Notes: a model not told the origin generated them from the letters alone. DNA of 64,000 nt from Rossellomorea aquimaris (GCF_020172085.1 NZ_JAIVAT010000008.1:310001-374000); one strand, 5' to 3'; positions 10,205 to 18,764 are shown, counted from the first letter of the stretch. Numbers and translations are program-made.

Positions 10205-10243
10205 AGGAAGGAGCGCCCAACATAATGATAAGCGCTCCTTCTT
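10205..10243 (-). terminator. Hairpin between esxA and esaB (likely partial terminator or mRNA-stabilising stem)
   Basis: A GC-rich inverted repeat (AAGGAGCGC at 10208-10216 with its complement at 10232-10240, extendable by about 3 pairs) follows the esxA stop. There is no strong U-run on the minus strand and the esaB ribosome-binding site follows at once. It probably lets some transcripts end or be processed after esxA, giving more EsxA than machine components. Confidence 0.7.
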
Positions 10244-10266
10244 GTATTAAATAGGTTGGGATATAC

Positions 10267-10560
10267 TTATCCTCGAATTTGATTAGCGATTTGAGCATCT
10301 GCATCTTCAAGAGACTTAGACGTGCTAGTCAATTGCATTGAGATGTCTTCAAGAAGCTGTTGCATTTGAAGGAATGAAGGGCGAAGTGTTTGATATTGCT
10401 CAGCAAACGCACGGCTTGACTCACCCTCCCACATACCTTCTAATTCAGATATCATATTGTCCAGGCGTGAGATTTGTTCACCTACTTGACCACTCTCGCT
10501 TGTGTATCGGTTTGCCATACTAATCAATTCTGCTGGGGTAACGCGAATAATTCCTGACAT
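10267..10560 (-). CDS. esxA: WXG100-family secreted protein EsxA (YukE-like)
   Basis: This 97-residue protein is a canonical WXG100 helical hairpin: two long helices joined by a turn with the W44-E-G46 motif in LEGMWEGESS, and no signal peptide. Such proteins are exported as dimers by the type VIIb machine and are needed for its activity. It is the first gene of the T7SS operon, with a good GGGAGAGG ribosome-binding site before ATG. The last residues (about 85-97, DADAQIANQIRG) follow the second helix. The hairpin just downstream suggests it is expressed above the other genes. Confidence 0.97.
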   Translation of the reverse strand: MSGIIRVTPAELISMANRYTSESGQVGEQISRLDNMISELEGMWEGESSRAFAEQYQTLRPSFLQMQQLLEDISMQLTSTSKSLEDADAQIANQIRG

Positions 10561-11076
10561 GTAATTCCTCTCCCTTAATTAATATTGGTGGTAGTCATCT
10601 ATTTCAACATCAGAATACCCAATTAAAAAACCTCAACGGTTTAGACTATGTAACTGGTTAACTTTCAAATCCCATTTTATTACAATTACTTCCACACTTC
10701 CAATATCATACTATTATAAACATACATATAAACACAATTTTTACAGTAAAAAGGAAACTTTATAACTACAGGAATAATTAAATTCAGGTCAATCGATATA
10801 AAATCCCTCTTATCCGATTAGGAAAATAGAACCAAAATATAATACTAAAGACTCTTAATCAGCTATTTATAAGCTAAATTCATATACTAATACAAGTCCG
10901 TTAGTTACAAGTACTTACTATATATCCTTATTTTTACTTTTTTAAACCATTTTTCAAAAAATGATTAACTCTTAAGTAATCTATAAAAGACTCAGTTATA
11001 AACATACAGAAACTTACACCTTTATTCTGGAATATGTTTCTTGATATTAAAACAAAACCTGTTCAATATTTAATTT
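10561..11076. other. AT-rich intergenic region upstream of esxA
   Basis: About 515 bases without a supported gene. It must contain the esxA promoter on the minus strand, but I could not choose between several AT-rich candidates. One TTGAAA/TATTAA pair with 17-base spacing would put the transcript start inside the ribosome-binding site, so it is unlikely. No repeat or structured RNA was seen. Confidence 0.6.
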
Positions 11077-11703
11077 TTATAGTTCTTCTACATTCTGTTT
11101 CGGTTTATCCAGTTCATACGTCACACCATTCTCCTCTGCAAGAAGTTTCATGTCTGAATGATAAGCTTCCACTAACTTGTAATACTCCTCCATTTTGGCA
11201 TTGGATTCATTTATCAAGCTTTCATTCTGATCTTCAATCGCTTTTTTTTCGAGAATGAGGGCATCATAAAAGGTCTGGGTCGCTGTGACGATCCTCCCCG
11301 TCATTTCTTCAAGTTCCGGAATTTCCGCCTCAATGCCCTTTGCTTCTTCCAAGGCTTTCTCGTAAGCAGGAATGGTATTGTTAGTCAGCTCATTGTAGAC
11401 CGTTGGATCATCCGTATAGTTGACCCCGGATACCGAAGCCAGTGACTGAAATGCAACGACTTCATATTCTGCCACCTTGTAAATATCTTCGTTGATGAAT
11501 TGAAGGATTGCCTTTTGCTTGTCTACATCCGTCATCTTTTCACTTTCCGATCCATCATTTATCAGTTCCATTTTTTCATTATCACTTTTATTACTGATCC
11601 CTTCTTTGGATTCTACTTCCTTATCCTTATTAATCGAAATTTGCACTTCGCCGCATCCACTTAATAAAACAGCCACCACCGATAACCCTAGAATTTTCTT
11701 CAT
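11077..11703 (-). CDS. Putative lipoprotein of unknown function
   Basis: This 208-residue protein has a lipoprotein signal peptide ending in the lipobox LLSGC (Cys17), so it should be lipid-anchored outside the membrane. A Lys/Glu/Ser-rich linker (about 20-60) leads to a predicted all-helical domain with two long amphipathic segments (about 65-200). I recognise no family with confidence; it faintly recalls YkyA-type helical lipoproteins. It sits between esxA and the LXG module but has its own spacing, so a link to secretion is only positional. No clear terminator was seen downstream. Confidence 0.75.
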   Translation of the reverse strand: MKKILGLSVVAVLLSGCGEVQISINKDKEVESKEGISNKSDNEKMELINDGSESEKMTDVDKQKAILQFINEDIYKVAEYEVVAFQSLASVSGVNYTDDPTVYNELTNNTIPAYEKALEEAKGIEAEIPELEEMTGRIVTATQTFYDALILEKKAIEDQNESLINESNAKMEEYYKLVEAYHSDMKLLAEENGVTYELDKPKQNVEEL

Positions 11704-11863
11704 AATTTAATCCCTTCTTTTGCAATTCGGAAATTGCTTTTAGAAGTTAAATATCCATATTTTGTAAAATTAATCTAAATATTTCTAAATAAAGTTGTGC
11801 TTTATTCGTCACATGGCAAACCTATACGAATTCCTATACAATTTATGTAAACCGTAAGATTGT

Positions 11864-12047
11864 GTGGTGAGTGAATTGAAATTACTACTAATTGAAGATG
11901 ATACAACTCTATTTAATGAAATCAAGGAGCGACTTTCCCAGTGGTCCTACGAAGTATATGGAGTCGCCGACTTTCATCACGTGATGCAGGAGTTAGCAGA
12001 AGTAAAGCTCCTTTTAGATCAACAGCTTCATCAGAAGCGGATGACGT
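11864..12047 (+). pseudogene. Truncated response-regulator receiver remnant (BceR/BraR-like)
   Basis: The frame begins LKLLLIEDDTTLFNEIKERL and continues to SQWSYEVYGVADFHHVMQE, the N-terminal third of an OmpR-type response regulator close to the BceR/BraR group. It has the acidic pair but stops matching before the phospho-acceptor Asp. From about 11990 the sequence is unrelated, and the open frame then runs antisense through a broken membrane-protein gene (to 12088). A GTGGTGAG stretch could serve a TTG start at 11876. No cognate kinase, ABC transporter or DNA-binding domain follows. It is best read as a deletion relic. Confidence 0.75.
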
Positions 12048-12395
12048 TTATGGAGCCGATTCCAATAGAAAAGGGAACGGTACAATGATATGAAAATGTG
12101 AATATACCAATTTTTGTATCACTAAGAAGTACACGAAGATATTGATAACCCCGTACACTCCGAAAAACAAATAATATGATTTTTCAAAGGTATAAAGGGC
12201 AATCACATACTGTATGGCCAACAGATGAATGAATATCACCGGAATCATGCCACACCAAAAGAACGATGGAATCAAAAGCTCTCCCAAAAGGGAAAGCACT
12301 CCAATGATATCCAGAAAAATGAATAAGAACACGAGTATATTACCCCTGTTTCCCCGATTGATTGAAACCTTAAATAAGACAAAGTATTGTCATCT
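12048..12395 (-). pseudogene. Broken paralogue of the LXG-module membrane protein
   Basis: The open frame 12048-12332 encodes 94 residues that align with residues about 28-120 of the intact membrane protein at 13689-14396: LDIIGVLSLLG against LDFIGLLPLLS, FEKSYYLFFGVYG against FERSYYLYIGVLG, YFLVIQKLVYS against YFLVIQKFLYK. Homology continues upstream without a start codon (NRGNRGNILVFL against PKENRRNVIGFL) and then shifts frame near 12360-12390, where MTILCLI recalls DITLSYL. The 3' half is missing at the junction with the response-regulator relic. It looks like an orphan immunity gene decayed by frameshift and deletion. Confidence 0.75.
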
Positions 12396-12440
12396 AACCT
12401 TTTTTCTTTCACCTAAACAATCCACTTTTGGCAATACCAC

Positions 12441-12863
12441 TTAAATAACTTGTTTGTAATTTTCTAAGAAGGTAACAACTTCCTCAACATCCTTTGTATA
12501 AAGAAGGGTATATTGAAAGTCAAACATGGTTTTTGTTTCAACAATAAGATATTCGTCATTGGGGATTAAATTAAAAATCTTTTTCCACTTGTATTTTTGC
12601 TCCATTTTCTTAGTCTCTTCTTTTATCCGCTCCATATCCAACTCAAGCACTGCAAACCCTGGAGAAGAAATGTCAGTTCCAGGGAATTTTTTGGATAAAG
12701 TAAATTCAATTTCTTCTGATAGTTCCACCTCTGAAACCACCTCAATATTCCCCGCAGCTTCAAACCGGTCACTATATTCATCTAGTTCATCAAACGTTAA
12801 CTCTCTTTCAGGGAAAACAGCAATACAAAAGATGTCCTCTGTAGTCTTTTTACTAAAAAACAT
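12441..12863 (-). CDS. Unknown soluble protein of the LXG/T7SS accessory module
   Basis: This 140-residue, acidic alpha/beta protein (MFFSKKTTEDIFCIAVFPER start) has no signal or membrane segment. It is the last intact gene of the minus-strand module that starts with the YwqH-like gene, 14 bases after the preceding gene, with an AAGGAG ribosome-binding site. Proteins of this size and place occur in Listeria/Bacillus T7SS effector loci as DUF5085-like accessories, but I could not confirm that family from sequence alone. A role as cytoplasmic adaptor or immunity factor is inference from context. Confidence 0.7.
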   Translation of the reverse strand: MFFSKKTTEDIFCIAVFPERELTFDELDEYSDRFEAAGNIEVVSEVELSEEIEFTLSKKFPGTDISSPGFAVLELDMERIKEETKKMEQKYKWKKIFNLIPNDEYLIVETKTMFDFQYTLLYTKDVEEVVTFLENYKQVI

Positions 12864-12877
12864 AGTTGTGCTCCTTT

Positions 12878-13672
12878 CTAATTCACTTCTTGTTTCTTTT
12901 TAACTCTTTCAAAAACTCCTGCTATTTCATGCACTAATGTTTCTCCTGATGCCTGACACGACCTCAACCACTCCATACCGTCTTTATTCACCATTCTTAA
13001 AGTCCAATTATAAGATGGAGATGATAGGATATGAACTCCTTCTATATTCCATTCAATTTCATTCTTATAAAAAACCATCAGTCTATTCGTATAGATCTTT
13101 CTTTGTATTGATCTACTAAACTGCTTTACTAGCAAACTATCAGAAATGATATTATTATTAATCGCTACTTTATCTATATTGAAAGTAGCCAGACGTTCAC
13201 AGTAACTAAAATATTCACTCGGGATTAAGTATAGTGGATCCTGCAACCGAACAGGTCGATCTTCAATTCCCATCAGCATACGGGGAAAGATAACTTGCTT
13301 CATTGTGTAGTCAGGAGCTGGATGCTGAATGATCTTATAGCTCATTTCATTTTCTCTCAGACACTCAATGACCCGATCATCACTAAAATAAAAAATACTT
13401 TGTTCATTGTGATCCGTTACAATTTCTGCAACCAAATTGCTTCTTGCCAGAACCCACATGGCTTTAATAAATTGATCCTCGAATTTAAGATCGCCTTCAA
13501 TATAATCAAGTAATTGAAACTTATGAAGTTTTTTAAACATCTTTTCCCATTCTTTCTCCAATTCATCCTCATGGTAGTCAGGGAATGGGTTAGAAATCCC
13601 TATCAAAATTTTCCCACCCAACATTTTTACAAGTAAATATAGATCCTTGTTTGTTAATGTCCAGTTAGACAA
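12878..13672 (-). CDS. Unknown T7SS-associated protein (possibly DUF5081/EspG-like)
   Basis: This 264-residue cytoplasmic protein has no signal or membrane segment. The start is a TTG at 13672 preceded by GGGGGA, as no in-frame ATG fits. The sequence has an N-terminal helical part with WTLTNKDLYLLVKMLGG and a beta-rich C-terminal part with WNIEGVHILSSPSYNWTLRM. The overall look, plus the location in an LXG module, resembles DUF5081 proteins, which have been compared with the mycobacterial chaperone EspG. That would make it a cytoplasmic chaperone of the LXG protein; this is inference and should be tested by profile search. Confidence 0.7.
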   Translation of the reverse strand: MSNWTLTNKDLYLLVKMLGGKILIGISNPFPDYHEDELEKEWEKMFKKLHKFQLLDYIEGDLKFEDQFIKAMWVLARSNLVAEIVTDHNEQSIFYFSDDRVIECLRENEMSYKIIQHPAPDYTMKQVIFPRMLMGIEDRPVRLQDPLYLIPSEYFSYCERLATFNIDKVAINNNIISDSLLVKQFSRSIQRKIYTNRLMVFYKNEIEWNIEGVHILSSPSYNWTLRMVNKDGMEWLRSCQASGETLVHEIAGVFERVKKKQEVN

Positions 13673-13688
13673 TTGTCTTCCCCCTTAA

Positions 13689-14396
13689 CTAACCGAATTT
13701 TCTCTCTGATTTAGGTTTACCAAATTCAGGGTATATCTTTAACACCTTTTCATAGTTTTTTTGGATATACAAATATCTATGGATAAAAGTGGCTAAATAA
13801 GCAGTCACTAAAGATACAATTGAATAAGCTATAATTAATGCAATCATAAAAGCTGAGTCTGTTACAAGATAGGACATAAGAAACTGAGCAATAACATACC
13901 CAAAGCTCGATGATGCAACTATTGGAGTAATGTTAAACTTAGATTTTCCGTTTTGAAGCTTAGCGTAGGTACCTGAATACAACATTTTCACGTTGAAAAC
14001 CTGAAAGAAAATTAATAATAACAACATTAGAATTAAGCCTACATAGAAGAAGCTACTACTTTCTACGCCAATATGTTTATATAAAAACTTCTGAATTACA
14101 AGGAAGTAAACATATGTATTCACACTCCCTAATACCCCAATGTATAAATAGTAGGATCTTTCAAATTTATAAGGTGCCAATATATAAAGAATAGCCCACA
14201 GATGGACTCCTATGATGGGAATCAGAGCAGCCCAAAATAATGGTGGATAAAATGGGATACTAAGTAATGGGAGTAACCCTATAAAATCCAATAATATTAA
14301 TAAAAAACCTATTACATTTCTTCTGTTCTCTTTAGGGAATTGCATATTATTTAGATAAGACAGTGTAATATCATCAATATCTTTGTGTCTTTTCAA
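13689..14396 (-). CDS. Polytopic membrane protein, candidate immunity protein for the adjacent LXG protein
   Basis: This 235-residue protein has about six hydrophobic helices (around residues 28-50, 55-72, 82-102, 113-132, 158-178, 182-203) and a basic C-terminal tail. The start is a TTG at 14396 with GAGGTG 7 bases before it. It follows the LXG gene by 33 bases, the usual place for a T7SS immunity gene, and the LXG tail looks membrane-active, for which known immunity proteins are multi-pass membrane proteins. A decayed second copy lies at 12048-12395, as with orphan immunity genes. No named family recognised. Confidence 0.75.
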   Translation of the reverse strand: MKRHKDIDDITLSYLNNMQFPKENRRNVIGFLLILLDFIGLLPLLSIPFYPPLFWAALIPIIGVHLWAILYILAPYKFERSYYLYIGVLGSVNTYVYFLVIQKFLYKHIGVESSSFFYVGLILMLLLLIFFQVFNVKMLYSGTYAKLQNGKSKFNITPIVASSSFGYVIAQFLMSYLVTDSAFMIALIIAYSIVSLVTAYLATFIHRYLYIQKNYEKVLKIYPEFGKPKSERKFG

Positions 14397-14429
14397 ATTC
14401 TTTCACCTCAGTAATTGAAAAATGGAAGA

Positions 14430-15860
14430 TTAGCTAAACCAAGATCCCACCTTATCAATGATTCCAGTTGTACCCTTTTTTATTGCGTCACCGATAGAGT
14501 CACCTTTACCATCATGATCAACATCCATAAATTTAAGGTCACTTAGTATGGATGTTGTAATCACCCCTACAGCAGCCCCTGCAACGGCACCAACAGCTAA
14601 CCCAATCGGGCCACCTATTGCTCCACCTGCCAAGGCACCGACATACGCTGACGATGCAATAGACGCGCCAGCTACGGCTACATCTCCTGTTACATTACCG
14701 GCAATTTCACTTGCTGATTGATCATGTTGAACTCCATGTACAATGTCACCGACTACAGTAGTTCCAACTCCAATATATCCAATCTTATTTCCAGCCCATT
14801 TAAAGGATTGTTTTACCCCTGTCATTGGGTCTATCAATTTATAAAGCTTAGGATAATTTGTTGCATTGGTTCCACTATAGTTATTTTTCTGAAAGCCCAT
14901 AAGCTCAGGCCTTGTTAATGAAACTCGGACACGTCTCTTTCCTTGACCAGTTGTATACATACTTTTAGTTACCCCTGCACCTTTTCGGGCTTTGTTCACG
15001 TTTTTTGCTGCTCCATAACCTGTCGCAGCCGTTACCCCAAAATTAGTCGCCGCATTAATCGGTTGCTCACGCCACTGATCAAAATTAATCCCTAATGTGG
15101 GAGTTGGATCCCATGCCGGCTGCAGCCCATTCACAGTATCTGCAGCTTCTACGCCGTTTTCGACAAATCTAGGGTTGTTTGTTAATTCATAATATGGATT
15201 TGTTGCCCCACTGTCAGTACTTTGAGGGTTATAGCAGCTGTTAGGCTGATAGGTATCAATTGCTATCTTGCCACTTGAGAAGAGACCTTGAACTTCTTTA
15301 ATATATTGATCCATTCTGGTTACATCTTGTTGGATCGGATCAAGGGCAGCGGATTGACTTTGGTCAAAATGATGCAATTTTTCTACCGTTTGATCCTTTT
15401 GCTGCCTTGCAATATGGACCTCTTGAAGAAAAGAGTTGTCAGAAAGCCTTGGTAAAGAGACGATGTCCTGGACACTTTGAATCGTTGCATTAGATTCATT
15501 TGTTATGTCCATGACCATATCTCTGGCACGGTTCAGCCCATTGTCGACATCGTGCTGGAGGAAGCTTTCCTGTATATAGCCATTTTGTGAGGGCTCCATC
15601 CCTTGTAATTCACCTTTAATGGATTTTAGAGTTGATTCATAAGTCGAGACCATTTGTTGGTAGAATTCCAGGAAAGATTGATGGGAATCCCGATAAAAAG
15701 CCCGTATAGATTGACCGCCCCTTCCCTTAAAGGATTCTTCTTGTGCGATAAAATCACTTATCGATGATTCAATTTCAAGCATCTGGTCTTTTTGTTGATT
15801 TAATGTTTGAAGGACTTTATTCAAACCTGACTCCAAAGACATGACATCGAGTGTTTTCAT
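14430..15860 (-). CDS. LXG-domain type VIIb secretion effector with glycine-rich hydrophobic tail
   Basis: This 476-residue protein starts with an LXG helical domain (about 1-230; MKTLDVMSLESGLNKVLQTL) as in YwqJ-type polymorphic toxins, without a signal peptide. A linker (about 230-290) precedes the variable C-terminal part. I see no nuclease or NADase motif. Instead there is a Gly/Ala-rich hydrophobic stretch (about 395-435) with repeated GxxxG spacing (GALAGGAIGGPIGLAVGAVA), followed by the acidic motif DVDHDGKGD (446-454) and a short amphipathic end. This suggests a pore-forming, glycine-zipper-type toxin, an inference from composition. Ribosome-binding site GGGAGAG. The genes on both sides are helpers and the likely immunity protein. 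Confidence 0.88.
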   Translation of the reverse strand: MKTLDVMSLESGLNKVLQTLNQQKDQMLEIESSISDFIAQEESFKGRGGQSIRAFYRDSHQSFLEFYQQMVSTYESTLKSIKGELQGMEPSQNGYIQESFLQHDVDNGLNRARDMVMDITNESNATIQSVQDIVSLPRLSDNSFLQEVHIARQQKDQTVEKLHHFDQSQSAALDPIQQDVTRMDQYIKEVQGLFSSGKIAIDTYQPNSCYNPQSTDSGATNPYYELTNNPRFVENGVEAADTVNGLQPAWDPTPTLGINFDQWREQPINAATNFGVTAATGYGAAKNVNKARKGAGVTKSMYTTGQGKRRVRVSLTRPELMGFQKNNYSGTNATNYPKLYKLIDPMTGVKQSFKWAGNKIGYIGVGTTVVGDIVHGVQHDQSASEIAGNVTGDVAVAGASIASSAYVGALAGGAIGGPIGLAVGAVAGAAVGVITTSILSDLKFMDVDHDGKGDSIGDAIKKGTTGIIDKVGSWFS

Positions 15861-15873
15861 ACTTTTTCTCTCC

Positions 15874-16152
15874 CTATCTTACTTTGATATGTGACGAAAG
15901 ATCTCGGTCGGCTTGAGCCATATCCTGGACAGCCTGACGTGTCAGTTCTTCATTTCTGATAAGTAATTGCTTATAATGGTCAATCATCTGTTCCATCATC
16001 TGGTTTAACTCATTTAATTTTGTGACTACCTCCAAGGAATTTTCCTTTCCAATGTTTTTGGGCAGATCAGATCGAAGTGATTCCGTAGAAGATTTCACTT
16101 TTGCAAGACTTTGCTCTATCTCCCCATGAACAACCTTAATTTCATTGACCAT
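15874..16152 (-). CDS. YwqI-like (DUF5344) helper protein of LXG effector
   Basis: This 92-residue helical protein (MVNEIKVVHGEIEQSLAKVK start) has the size, helix-turn-helix layout and position of YwqI/DUF5344, a WXG100-like helper encoded directly before LXG genes. Such helpers are thought to pair with the LXG domain and a YwqH-like partner to form the export-competent complex. It lacks an obvious WXG turn; a DLPKNIGKEN segment sits where the turn is expected. Gaps of 14-18 bases on each side support operon structure. Confidence 0.85.
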   Translation of the reverse strand: MVNEIKVVHGEIEQSLAKVKSSTESLRSDLPKNIGKENSLEVVTKLNELNQMMEQMIDHYKQLLIRNEELTRQAVQDMAQADRDLSSHIKVR

Positions 16153-16170
16153 ATAACAAGCCTCCGATCA

Positions 16171-16527
16171 TTATTTTTGATACTCTGTTTTCTTTTCCTC
16201 TAACTGCATTATGTGTATGATATGTTCGATTGACTGAATTTCACTTTGAATCTGCTGTATCTTACTTCTTAATATAGAAAACACTTCATGAAATTGATTT
16301 TCCTTGATGTCTGTAAAATAATGAAGCATCCCTTCAAGTCTTATTTCACTAAATTTGTTTGCAAGCTTACCTTGCCAGGTATGTACTGAAAGTTCAGGGT
16401 TTACAATCATTTCCTGATAACCCGATAGCTCCTGTTGATTCATATGAAGTTTACTTTCACAATCCTTCAGTCTTTGAAGTTGCTCACGCTTCTCCTTTAA
16501 TAACCCATAATAATAAAAAAGAGACAA
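16171..16527 (-). CDS. YwqH-like (DUF5082) helper protein of LXG effector
   Basis: This 118-residue protein is almost entirely coiled coil (LLKEKREQLQRLKDCESKLH and later IQQIQSEIQSIEHIIHIM), with a WQGKLANKF turn at about residue 49 recalling the WXG hairpin. It matches the YwqH/DUF5082 family in size, pattern and position as first gene of an LXG module. The expected role is targeting of the LXG protein to EssC together with the YwqI-like protein. It is divergent from ydbS; the shared roughly 270-base AT-rich gap must hold both promoters. Confidence 0.85.
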   Translation of the reverse strand: MSLFYYYGLLKEKREQLQRLKDCESKLHMNQQELSGYQEMIVNPELSVHTWQGKLANKFSEIRLEGMLHYFTDIKENQFHEVFSILRSKIQQIQSEIQSIEHIIHIMQLEEKKTEYQK

Positions 16528-16794
16528 GACTCATCACCTCAAATCAAATCATTTTTTATAATTTTTTCCAATCCTTTTAACTATATCATGTATGAAATAC
16601 TGTCAATATGATAGAATCTGTTTATTTTCTAAAGCAAAAAGCAGTACTTTTGACGCACTTATAATCTTTGAACAAAATGAACTAATTATTAAGTATCACA
16701 ATTCAGGGAAATTAAAACCTAAATTTCACTATTTTTTCCATATTATGAAACTTTCTGTTTCTTTAATCCGTAAAGTGAGACAGAGGTGAACCAT

Positions 16795-17313
16795 ATGTAC
16801 TTACATATATCAGAACCAACGGAAACCATATCAGACAAAGCAACCAAAGTCTGGCGAATCTCCAACACAATCGGGCATACAACAGTACTCATCATCATAG
16901 GAATCTTGATAATTTGTACCAACCAATTTAATTGGTATGACTGGGTCGGAATTGTCCTATACGTCCTAGGCGGGTTATTCATTGTTTCTGCCGTGTTCTC
17001 CATCTTCATTGAACCCATTTACCTGCAAAGAACATGGCGCTATCAGGTCGACCGGGAATTCGTTCAGCTGAAATTTGGAAAATGGCAGCAGCAGCATGTC
17101 CTGATCCCCATGGAGAAAGTGGAATTCGTCCGAACCGAGCAGGGACCCATTATGCGCCGGTACGACCTTTATGATCTTGAAATAGGGACCACGACCTCCA
17201 ATCATAAGATCCCGGCAATACCTGCACAGGTAGCGAAGTCATTGAAATCTGATATTGCCACCTTCGCAAAGACAAGGGATAACAATTCAGAAGAAGGAGA
17301 CATAGGAGCATGA
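16795..17313 (+). CDS. ydbS: PH-domain membrane protein YdbS
   Basis: This protein of about 172 residues has two transmembrane helices (around residues 31-50 and 55-75) and a bacterial PH-like domain (DUF304/bPH2, about 80-155), the YdbS arrangement. The ATG at 16795 is chosen because GAGGTG lies 6 bases before it; a GTG at 16786 overlaps that site. YdbS and YdbT form a pair in Bacillus and have been linked to resistance to amylocyclicin-type bacteriocins. The stop overlaps the ydbT start (ATGA). Confidence 0.9.
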   Translation: MYLHISEPTETISDKATKVWRISNTIGHTTVLIIIGILIICTNQFNWYDWVGIVLYVLGGLFIVSAVFSIFIEPIYLQRTWRYQVDREFVQLKFGKWQQQHVLIPMEKVEFVRTEQGPIMRRYDLYDLEIGTTTSNHKIPAIPAQVAKSLKSDIATFAKTRDNNSEEGDIGA

Positions 17314-18731
17314 CCCATCCTGCCAAACGATATCATCCCGCCTATATCATCGTAGAACTCGTCTCGACAGCAAAGAGCCTGTTTGGATTCTATCTCCTCC
17401 TGTTTATTCTGAAGGCAAATTCAACTGCCGGATGGGTGGTGTGGGGCCGGTACGCATTGTTGGTTGCAACAGCGTGGTCTATTCTCTCCATCTTCGCTAA
17501 ATGGATCTTTAACCGCTATGAATTAGGCACGCATTCCATCATCTTTAAAGAAGGGATGTTCATCAAAAAGCAAAAAAACGTCGCCTGGAATCGAATTCAC
17601 AGCCACAAGTCTCATACAACTTTCGTCCATCGCTGGTTCGGATTAACTTCTTTAACGATGGAAACAGGGGCAAATGGAGATGACGCCACCTATGAGTTCC
17701 CGGTTATCACAGAGAGCGAAAAAAATCGGATCCTGTCTTACCTTGAACAAAAGCAGGAAACGAAGGAATCGGAAGAAGAGATATTGCCGGATCGAAGGAT
17801 ACACTTTCAGACGACCAGGAAAGACCTGATCAAAGCATCCTTTTCATCACTCAGTTTCCTGGCAATCTTTCCGTTATTAAGCGCCGTCTATTTCAATCTG
17901 GCGGATTTCTTTGCCATTGAAAAATCAGCGGAAAGCGCCTGGCACTACTTACTGGACCATATATGGATCCTGATCGTTTTAATCATTGCAGCCATGTCCC
18001 TATCTATCTTGATTGGCTTCGTTAAAACGTCTATCAAGTACGGAAACTATATCATCAGTGATGACCCGGAACGGATTTATATCGAGAAAGGGATGGGGAA
18101 TGAGGTAAGCTTCTCTATTCCAAAGAATAAAGTACAAGCTGTCAGAGTGGAACAAACCATGGTAAAAAGGATGCTTGGTCTCGTATCAATCAAGTTGATC
18201 AGTGCCGGTTCGTCCGAAGAGGAAATCAGTTCGTTCTATCCATTTATGCCTAAAAGGGAAGCGTATGACATGCTCCACGCCATCCTTCCTCACTATCCTA
18301 TCCAGGAGAAGATGGAACGTTTCCCTCTTAAAGTCCTTTGGCTGAAGCTTAGCCAGCCGTATTATCTGACAATCGCTGCTGCGGCCGGATTATGGATTTT
18401 CAAACAGGATTGGATGTGGGTGGCAGGAGTGATCTTTGCCGTTTCCATTCTCCTGAGATTCCTTGATTACTGGTTTACAAGCTATTCACGTCACGGCTCG
18501 ACCGTCCAAATCCGAAAGGGTGGATGGTTGAACGAAACCTTCATTACCCACAGGCATCGGATCCAGCAGATGACCGTGAAGCATTCATGGCTTCAGAGGA
18601 AGTTTGGTGTAGCAACCATTACATTCTCAAATCGGGCAAAACCGACTCATGAAAGTCTGTTATACGGGGTGTCGAAAGACGAAGCAGGCTCGCTTTACGA
18701 ATGGTATCATAACAAATCCGTCTCGAATTGA
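17310..18731 (+). CDS. ydbT: PH-domain membrane protein YdbT
   Basis: This 473-residue membrane protein has three repeats of paired transmembrane helices followed by a PH-like (DUF304) domain: helices near 12-60, 170-240 and 345-385, each followed by a beta-rich unit such as NRYELGTHSIIFKEGMFIKK and GSTVQIRKGGWLNETFI. This matches YdbT, the partner of YdbS. The start codon overlaps the ydbS stop (ATGA), so translation is probably coupled. The coding sequence ends inside the left arm and loop of a terminator hairpin. Confidence 0.9.
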   Translation: MTHPAKRYHPAYIIVELVSTAKSLFGFYLLLFILKANSTAGWVVWGRYALLVATAWSILSIFAKWIFNRYELGTHSIIFKEGMFIKKQKNVAWNRIHSHKSHTTFVHRWFGLTSLTMETGANGDDATYEFPVITESEKNRILSYLEQKQETKESEEEILPDRRIHFQTTRKDLIKASFSSLSFLAIFPLLSAVYFNLADFFAIEKSAESAWHYLLDHIWILIVLIIAAMSLSILIGFVKTSIKYGNYIISDDPERIYIEKGMGNEVSFSIPKNKVQAVRVEQTMVKRMLGLVSIKLISAGSSEEEISSFYPFMPKREAYDMLHAILPHYPIQEKMERFPLKVLWLKLSQPYYLTIAAAAGLWIFKQDWMWVAGVIFAVSILLRFLDYWFTSYSRHGSTVQIRKGGWLNETFITHRHRIQQMTVKHSWLQRKFGVATITFSNRAKPTHESLLYGVSKDEAGSLYEWYHNKSVSN

Positions 18732-18743
18732 GACGGATTTGTT
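18711..18743. terminator. Terminator overlapping the 3' end of ydbT
   Basis: A 14-bp perfect stem (AACAAATCCGTCTC at 18711-18724 and its complement at 18730-18743) with a 5-base loop, followed by TTATTTATTTA. The ydbT stop codon falls inside it. It also faces the convergent ammonium transporter gene. Confidence 0.9.
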
Positions 18744-18764
18744 TATTTATTTAGGGGATTTGCT

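Noticed and set aside
11960-11990. Third parS site (TTTCATCACGTGATGCAG)
   Set aside because: It only shares the CACGTG centre; the flanks do not match the TGTTTC/GAAACA arms.
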